From: Inia geoffrensis
Taxonomy: Eukaryota; Chordata; Mammalia; Artiodactyla; Iniidae
Direction: 5' to 3'
Assembly: GCA_036417435.1 (NCBI GenBank)
Contig: CM070903.1
Span: forward strand, 62,038,001-62,102,000
DNA length: 64,000 nt
Within the stretch, counting starts at the first letter, position 1. Each line of letters begins with the position of its first letter. Below the pieces are notes generated by a model. It was not told where the DNA came from, did not search any database, and was given only the letters and a program-made list of their open reading frames with translations. Both the position numbers and the translations under genes were made by a program. Below are positions 58,304 to 64,000 of the stretch, in pieces.

Positions 58304-58680
58304 TAAGGCTTTATTCTACGTCTAGGAATTTATCTCAAATACTCTAAATACTAGGAGGAAAAATGCTTTATGAACAAAGAAGCTCTTCACATTCTTTTTA
58401 AAGATAACTGAAAGCTGCAAACAATTATTGTCCAAGCATAAGGATTGAGTAACTATGGTATATCTACTCTATAGATTATGCTGTAGCTATTAAAATGGAA
58501 AAGGTACTTATATTTTAAGTAAAATTAAAAATTAAGATACAACTTAGTATAACCATTAATATTAAATTATTCAAAAATGTATTTTTTAAGACTGGAAGAA
58601 AGTAAACCAATATGGTATTAGGAATATTTTCTTTTTTGGAGCATTCTAAAATTTTCCAAATTTTGTTTAATAAAGTGTAT
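58304..58680 (+). mobile_element. Old L1 3' region, right part
   Basis: It resumes with 'ctacgtctaggaatttatct', then 'tgagtaactatggtatatct', 'ctgtagctattaaaatgga' and a T-rich 3' UTR including 'ggagcattctaaaattttcc'. 5'-truncated and inactive. Confidence 0.75.
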
Positions 58681-60069
58681 GACATTTAACTGGGAGAATG
58701 AAGTATGAAAATATGAAAAAAAGCTTAATATTTTAAATAATTTAGAAAGTAAAGTAAAGAAAACATGAAGATATATATGGATGAAAAAAAAGACCAAAAA
58801 TATTTGAAGAATACTGTCTTTAAGAATTCTGGAAAACAGCTTCATGGATCTAACATCCGAATGAACAGAATTGAAAGCTTTTAAAACTTTAATCAGGGTA
58901 TTGGGTGCTTGAATGAAAATTAATGTTTCATGCACTCTTCTATGACTATTCAGTATAGGTGTTCTACAATCACTGTAAAGTGTGTCTTCTGCATATTTCT
59001 GTGTGTGTTCATTCGTGTATTCATTTTCAAGCATACTATTGAACATTTTTTGAGAGTCATCATATGTCAGGCATTGTGCAAGTAAATCAAAGGTCACAGT
59101 GTAATGTGATAAAATGTATGCTTTAGCCCTGTATTCTAAAATTGTTTATAGTAAATACATATTTCAAGTATAGTGCATTTCCTTGCTTTTCAGATTCTCT
59201 TCAATATGGACGTCAGTGACAGAGTCTGATTACAATTTTATTAATTCATATAAATGAAGAAAGCAGGACATTATCCATTCATTTCAGAGTCTCTTTGGAC
59301 TGTGGAAAGTGTCCTGAACTGCTATAGTGTGCCAAACACCCTCAGGGTAGAAACCTATTTACTCACAAGCAATGGTTTCATAGATTGCTGTCATGCTCCC
59401 TAATGATACAAATGTGTTTTCCAGGTATATTTGAATGACATCTCTGATGTAATGCATACCTATCTTCTTCTTCAGCTTATGCATACTTTTTTTTCACTTA
59501 AAAATCCATCAATTAATGATCTGTGAACTTCAAGTAACTAATTTAATGATTACATGAATTAAAATAATACACACCCTTCAAAGGAGCCAATATTTTCTAT
59601 GTTTATGTTACAAAATTGGTCTTGGGTGAAAATCGTTCATTCCCTGAATTTCATAATGGTTCAAGGATAAACTGTTTCTTCTTCGTAATTCAGTAAGTTT
59701 GCTCCAAAGGAGACTATTGCTTCTCCATTCAACAATGAGTAAAATGCATTCAGGGACCTTAGGAGACCTATTCTTAAAAAGATAGAATCCTGTCCCAGTT
59801 TGTTGAATTCACTGAATTTATATCTCATTGTTATTGACAAAAGAATTAACCCAAGCTTGTTACTTGATTGATCTCATAAAACCCACAGGTTAAATTTGGT
59901 GCCATTTTTTAAGACATAAAATAACCAAAACAAAAGTACAAAGGATGTGAATAAGTTATGGATAGGAAAACAGACTTTATCATCAGGCGAACTAGAGAAA
60001 ATTTGTATCAAAACTGTTTTATGCTTCTGAGCAGTGCTATAGTCATCCACTATCATCAGTACCACTAAT
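58681..60069. other. Mostly unrecognised sequence
   Basis: A minus-strand open stretch of 159 codons (58618-59097) is the longest in the window. It begins in a decayed L2 tail (about 59000-59097) and ends in L1 3' UTR sequence, and has no recognisable domain. I do not call it a gene. Confidence 0.5.
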
Positions 60070-60310
60070 GATGAGGAGGATAACAGTAATAATCTCCTAC
60101 ATTTGCATAATACTTTTACTTTGGGAAAAGACTGCTATATACATCTTTTCATTTGATCTTCATAATGACTTTTTGAGAAAGTAAGATAAATACTTTAAAA
60201 TGTCTCATTTTATGAAGGAGGAAATGAGAGTACAGAGAATATACAAGACTTGCCTGACAGCAACACAAAACTGGAATTAGGTTATTGGCCACCTGACTCC
60301 TATTTTAGGG
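60070..60310 (-). repeat. MIR SINE, minus strand
   Basis: It reads 'atcttcataatgactttttg', 'tttatgaaggaggaaatgag', 'agtacagagaatatacaaga' and 'caaaactggaattaggtt', a decayed reverse MIR. Confidence 0.65.
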
Positions 60311-61529
60311 TTTGTTTTTTAATACTTTCAAATCAAAAGAATCCATGATTTGCAAAATTTTTCTAAATTTTGTATAAACTACTTAGAGCCATGAATTTCT
60401 ATCAATCATAGCAGCTTAAAACACAGACAATTGTTATGCAGGTGTGTGATAAACAATTTAGAAGCTGGAAAGGAAGATATGTCTCTAATTAGCAGGGTAG
60501 AAGGGAAGATAAGTCAAAGATATCTAAGGGTTCTACAGCCCTTGGAATAATTAATTGGTACCTTTACTTATTTTCATTCTTTGTTTCAAAATGTATTCAA
60601 ATTTTGAGACTTTCTTCACTATAAAATACAATGGATTATTAATAACAATAAATAAATCTCCAGTTGTCTAAATAGATATGCTTATCTAGGTCCTCACTGT
60701 TCAGCTTCCATTATAATTGCTTCATTTTACCCAAGTTTCCAGTACTGGGTATCCTAGGACAAACACTGATTTTTATCTGCTGCTACTGGTTTTACTAATT
60801 GAATACTACATTATATATGGTTCATCACATTATCCAGTGAGGTAAGAAAGTTCTAGGGGAAACAAATCAGTAAATCAAAATAATTTCAAAAACTATACCC
60901 CATTTATGAAACTAGTTTCTATGCCTATTCACTACTATTACCACAAGATACACATGAATCAGTTTTAAATAACATTGATTTCCGTTTATAAATTACTTTA
61001 CCCACTATTAAAGGAACTTGGCACCAGTTTATGACACAGGAAAATATTAATCATAGTTCAGTATACAAACTGGAGAAGGATATATAGCCTACCAAAACAA
61101 TTGGTATCATTTGGATTCTCAGAATGCATGTAATTACCTAAATTAGAAAATTTTCTTTGCACCAGGGAAACCAACTTTCTTTTAGAAAACAACAATTTTA
61201 TTTTTGGTAATTTTTAAATTTCAGAGGAGTATAGCTCTAACTAGGGTGATTAAGGTAATCATTCAAATGGAGATTGATCAATTTGTAAAAGCCAAATGAA
61301 TTTCAGTAACAAAGTCTTTTTGTACTTTTAAATACCAAAGGAATAATATTTAGATACAAATAAACAATAAAGGTAAGGAATTCACATAAAGGGGATTATA
61401 AAATATATTTGGAAGAAGAAGGGTATCTTCATAAATTACTTTGTAAAGAAACAAAGTAGTTAGCTCCCATCCACCTTCAAATAACCTGTTAATAAAACAG
61501 CGTTATAAGAGGATGCTCAGTTCTACCAT
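60311..61529. other. Unrecognised AT-rich sequence
   Basis: No gene or assignable repeat. Confidence 0.45.
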
Positions 61530-64000
61530 GATAGGATGGCTTGTATCAAAATACCCCTCTTGCTGAGAAAATTATAAAAGCTGAATAAAATAAAAGTTAT
61601 TTTTAAAACTGTTGGAAGGACGAGAGATCAACCAAAGTGGTTTCAGTTTAAAATTCAAGATGTTGTAAAGAAGGAAAACACACTGAAGCAAGCTCTATGA
61701 TGTCTACCACCTTTGCATTCAAGGCATTTAGTGATCCTACATATTACAGGGCTGAGAGACTGAGCACAAATCTCTGGGTCAGAGCATTAAGTAGTCTACT
61801 GCAGGGGAAAAGTCAAGAATCAACTTGGGAACTGTCAAGATAGCCACAACATGGAGAGCCAAAATCGTGGACAGAAGGTAAATGCAATGAGATGAAGCCT
61901 ATATTCTTTTATACTTTTAACCCTTGACACAAAACAGTGTTTTGGGTTTTTCAAAACTGCTTAGAAAATAATAATCAAAGAAGAAACATTAAAAGAGCCA
62001 GAGGAATAAAAATGCATTGCTTTCCAAGGAGTAATGAGTCTGATAGCTGATTTCCCATGGAAATCAGAGAACAAGGCCATGATATGTTTAAATGCTTTTA
62101 AAAAGTAACTACAAACTTAGAATTCTACAACCAATGAAACTATCCTTTAGTTGAATGAAGGCAAAAGAAAAATATTTTCAGGAAGACTAAAGTGGGAAAA
62201 AATTTCACCAGTAGAATCATTCTCTAAGGAATACTAAAGGATATCTTTCAGGTAGAAATTTCCATATCTCAGACAGTGATATGGAAATTCAGGGAGAAAT
62301 GAAGTACACCAGAAAAGGTCAACATCTAAGTAAATATAAAAGAATATATACACACAGGGCAAAATCCCAATAATAATAATTTCTTTTTTTGTTTGTTTTT
62401 GGGGTTTTTTTGGTTTGTTTTTTGTGTTCTTTTGCAGTACACGGGCCTCTCACTGTTGTGGCCTCTCCCGTTACAGAGCATAGTCTCCGGATGTGCAGGC
62501 TCAGTGGCCATGGCTCACGGGCCTAGCTGCTCCACGGCATGTGGGATCTTCCCGGATTGGGGCACGAACCCACGTCCCCTGCATCGGCAGGCGGACTCTC
62601 AACCACTGCACCACCAGGGAAGGCCCCAATAATAATAATTTCTTATAGCAATTAGAGCACCCAAAGAATTATAATATAGGACAATGGCACAAATGGTCCT
62701 ATATTTGGATAGAAACAAATAGGGTTTCCTTGCTGAAAAGAGATTAAAAAGTATGATTTACAGTAGGCTTTATTTGGATAACCATTAAAGAATTAAAAAT
62801 ATACAATTAGCAAAGCAAAATGGAAGGAATGAAGTAAAAAGACTGACTAATAACAAAGAAATTAAGAAAAGAGAAATGGGAGATGTAAAACAGGTAGAAA
62901 AAGTAGAAAAATATAGTAAAATAATAGAATTAAATCCAAAAATATTACTAATTTTATTTAATGTAAGTAGACTAAATATTACACTTGAAAAACAAATACT
63001 GTTGAACTGCAAGTTAAAAAAAACCAATATGCTGTTCACAAGAAACACACCTTAATATGAGCTTACAGAAAAGTTGAAAATTAAGGGGTGAAAAAAAAAA
63101 ATTACCAACCGAACATCATTTTATTTTAGAAAGCTAGGATAACTACACATTATACTATCAGTATAGGTAGAATTTAAGACCAGATATAGTACAAGAAGAG
63201 CATTTAATAATCTACTAGAAAGAAATCAAAATTCTAAATTTGTAGAAAACTAATAATATACTCTTAAAAAGCAAAACCTAACAAAACTAAAAGGAGAAAC
63301 AGACAAATCCACAACCACATAGGAAATTTTAACATAACTCTCTCAGCAAGTGAAAAAACATGAAGGTAGAAAATCAGTATATATAAAATATTTGAGCACC
63401 AAGATTTGACAAATTTGACCTAGTTGATATGTATAGAACGCTATACCCAACAACCACAAAATACACATTATTTCCAGATACACATAGAACATTTATCAAA
63501 ACTTCCCTTAAACTGGGTCATAAAACAAATCTTTTAAATCATATAATGTATATGATTAAATCATATAATATACCTGACCATAGTTAAACTCGAAATCAAT
63601 AACAAAATGTTAATTATAAAATGCCCAAAACATTTTTAAATAAAGCAATAGATAAAATGAAGAAATCCAAAAATTGTTTTTGGAAAGACAAATAAAAATA
63701 ATAACCCTTAAGAAATATGCATTTTAAAACAAAAAGGAAAAAGTACAAATAACCTTAATAGGAATGAAAAATGGGGCACTCGTATTGTTGCTATAGACGT
63801 TAAAAATATTATGAGAGGATATGATAACAATTTCAGATCAATAACTTTGAAAATTTAGATGAAAGGGTAGATATTACAAAGATAATAGGAGGATATGGTA
63901 AACAACTTAATATCAATAAATTGGAAAAACTGTGTGAAATGGATAAATATCTTAAAAAAACACGTATTACCAAAATGGACAAAGAAACGAGAAAAATGTG
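61530..64000 (+). mobile_element. Long old L1 running off the right edge
   Basis: 61530-62340 contains an L1M/HAL1-type 5' or ORF1-adjacent region ('gaattctacaaccaatgaaa', 'ggaatactaaaggatatctt'). From about 62980 the ORF2 endonuclease region is readable as nucleotide similarity: 'cacaagaaacacaccttaat', 'gacaaatccacaaccacata', 'tatgtatagaacgctatacc', 'aaactgggtcataaaacaaa'. Stops are frequent in all frames, so it is not functional. A CHR SINE interrupts it at 62386-62624, and the window ends within ORF2. Confidence 0.7.
62386..62624 (-). mobile_element. CHR-1-type SINE inside old L1
   Basis: In reverse: a long T-rich tail with GTTT/GGTTT units (62386-62436), then 'gtacacgggcctctcactgt' and a 5' end at 'ccaccagggaagg'. 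It is flanked by a perfect 20-bp target duplication, cccaataataataatttctt (62366-62385 and 62625-62644). This identity points to a comparatively recent insertion into the much older L1. Confidence 0.97.

Noticed and set aside
58618..59097. 159-codon open reading frame on the minus strand, the longest in the window
   Set aside because: It starts in a decayed L2 tail and ends in L1 3' UTR sequence. It has no recognisable domain, and its hydrophobic/aromatic run is the translation of an A/T-rich tract.
63537..63557. Small palindrome aatcatata/tatatgatt near the right edge
   Set aside because: Nine-base AT-only arms are common by chance in this composition, and it lies within decayed L1 sequence.

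Overview
This is a mammalian nuclear genomic window, most likely from a cetacean (whale or dolphin). The evidence is ten tRNA-derived SINEs of the CHR type, whose 5' ends read 'gcttccctggtgg' with a recognisable tRNA-like A box and B box. CHR SINEs are known from cetaceans, hippos and ruminants. Five of the ten have the short CHR-1 architecture that is abundant in whales, and I saw no ruminant-specific Bov-B or Bov-A element. The sequence is AT-rich, has no CpG island, and looks like gene desert or the inside of a very long intron.

I find no host protein-coding exon, no RNA gene, no processed pseudogene of a host gene and no CRISPR or other prokaryotic feature. Open reading frames here are short (the longest is about 160 codons). 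They either overlap transposable elements or show no recognisable domain. The only coding-like signal is the decayed C-terminal end of an L1 ORF2 at 46258-46632, plus stop-riddled L1 ORF2 segments at 47.4-49.2 kb and 62.6-64.0 kb.

Layout. 0-6 kb: mostly unique sequence with L2 remnants and one CHR SINE (3096-3309). 6.3-7.6 kb: a nested stack, with a MIR split by a second, opposite MIR and later by a MaLR-type LTR. 7.6-17.6 kb: mainly unrecognised sequence with MIR/L2 relics, a three-copy 25-bp tandem repeat (12887-12961) and a cluster of symmetric motifs near 17.05 kb. 17.7-20.1 kb: two old L1 3' ends. 22-31 kb: L2, MIR, two MaLR-type LTRs (one carrying an 18-bp hairpin) and three CHR SINEs. 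31-44 kb: MIR/L2 relics, an L1 with an apparent 3' transduction (33461-33769), an old L1 end and four more CHR SINEs. 45-49.2 kb: a long old L1 containing a solo LTR, a younger L1 3' end and an unidentified insert. 49.6-50.8 kb: an old L1 on the minus strand. 51-61 kb: one SINE, MIR, L2, another MaLR-type LTR and an L1 split by an LTR-like insert. 61.5-64 kb: a long old L1 that runs off the window and carries the tenth SINE.

There are no genes working together here. What can be read is insertion history: L2/MIR first, then old L1 and MaLR LTRs, then CHR SINEs and the few younger L1 pieces. L1 and LTR copies are strongly skewed to the plus strand (about 12 of 13), while SINE and MIR copies are balanced. 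That would fit an intron of a minus-strand gene. Family names come from my memory of repeat consensus sequences, and edges without target-site duplications are approximate.
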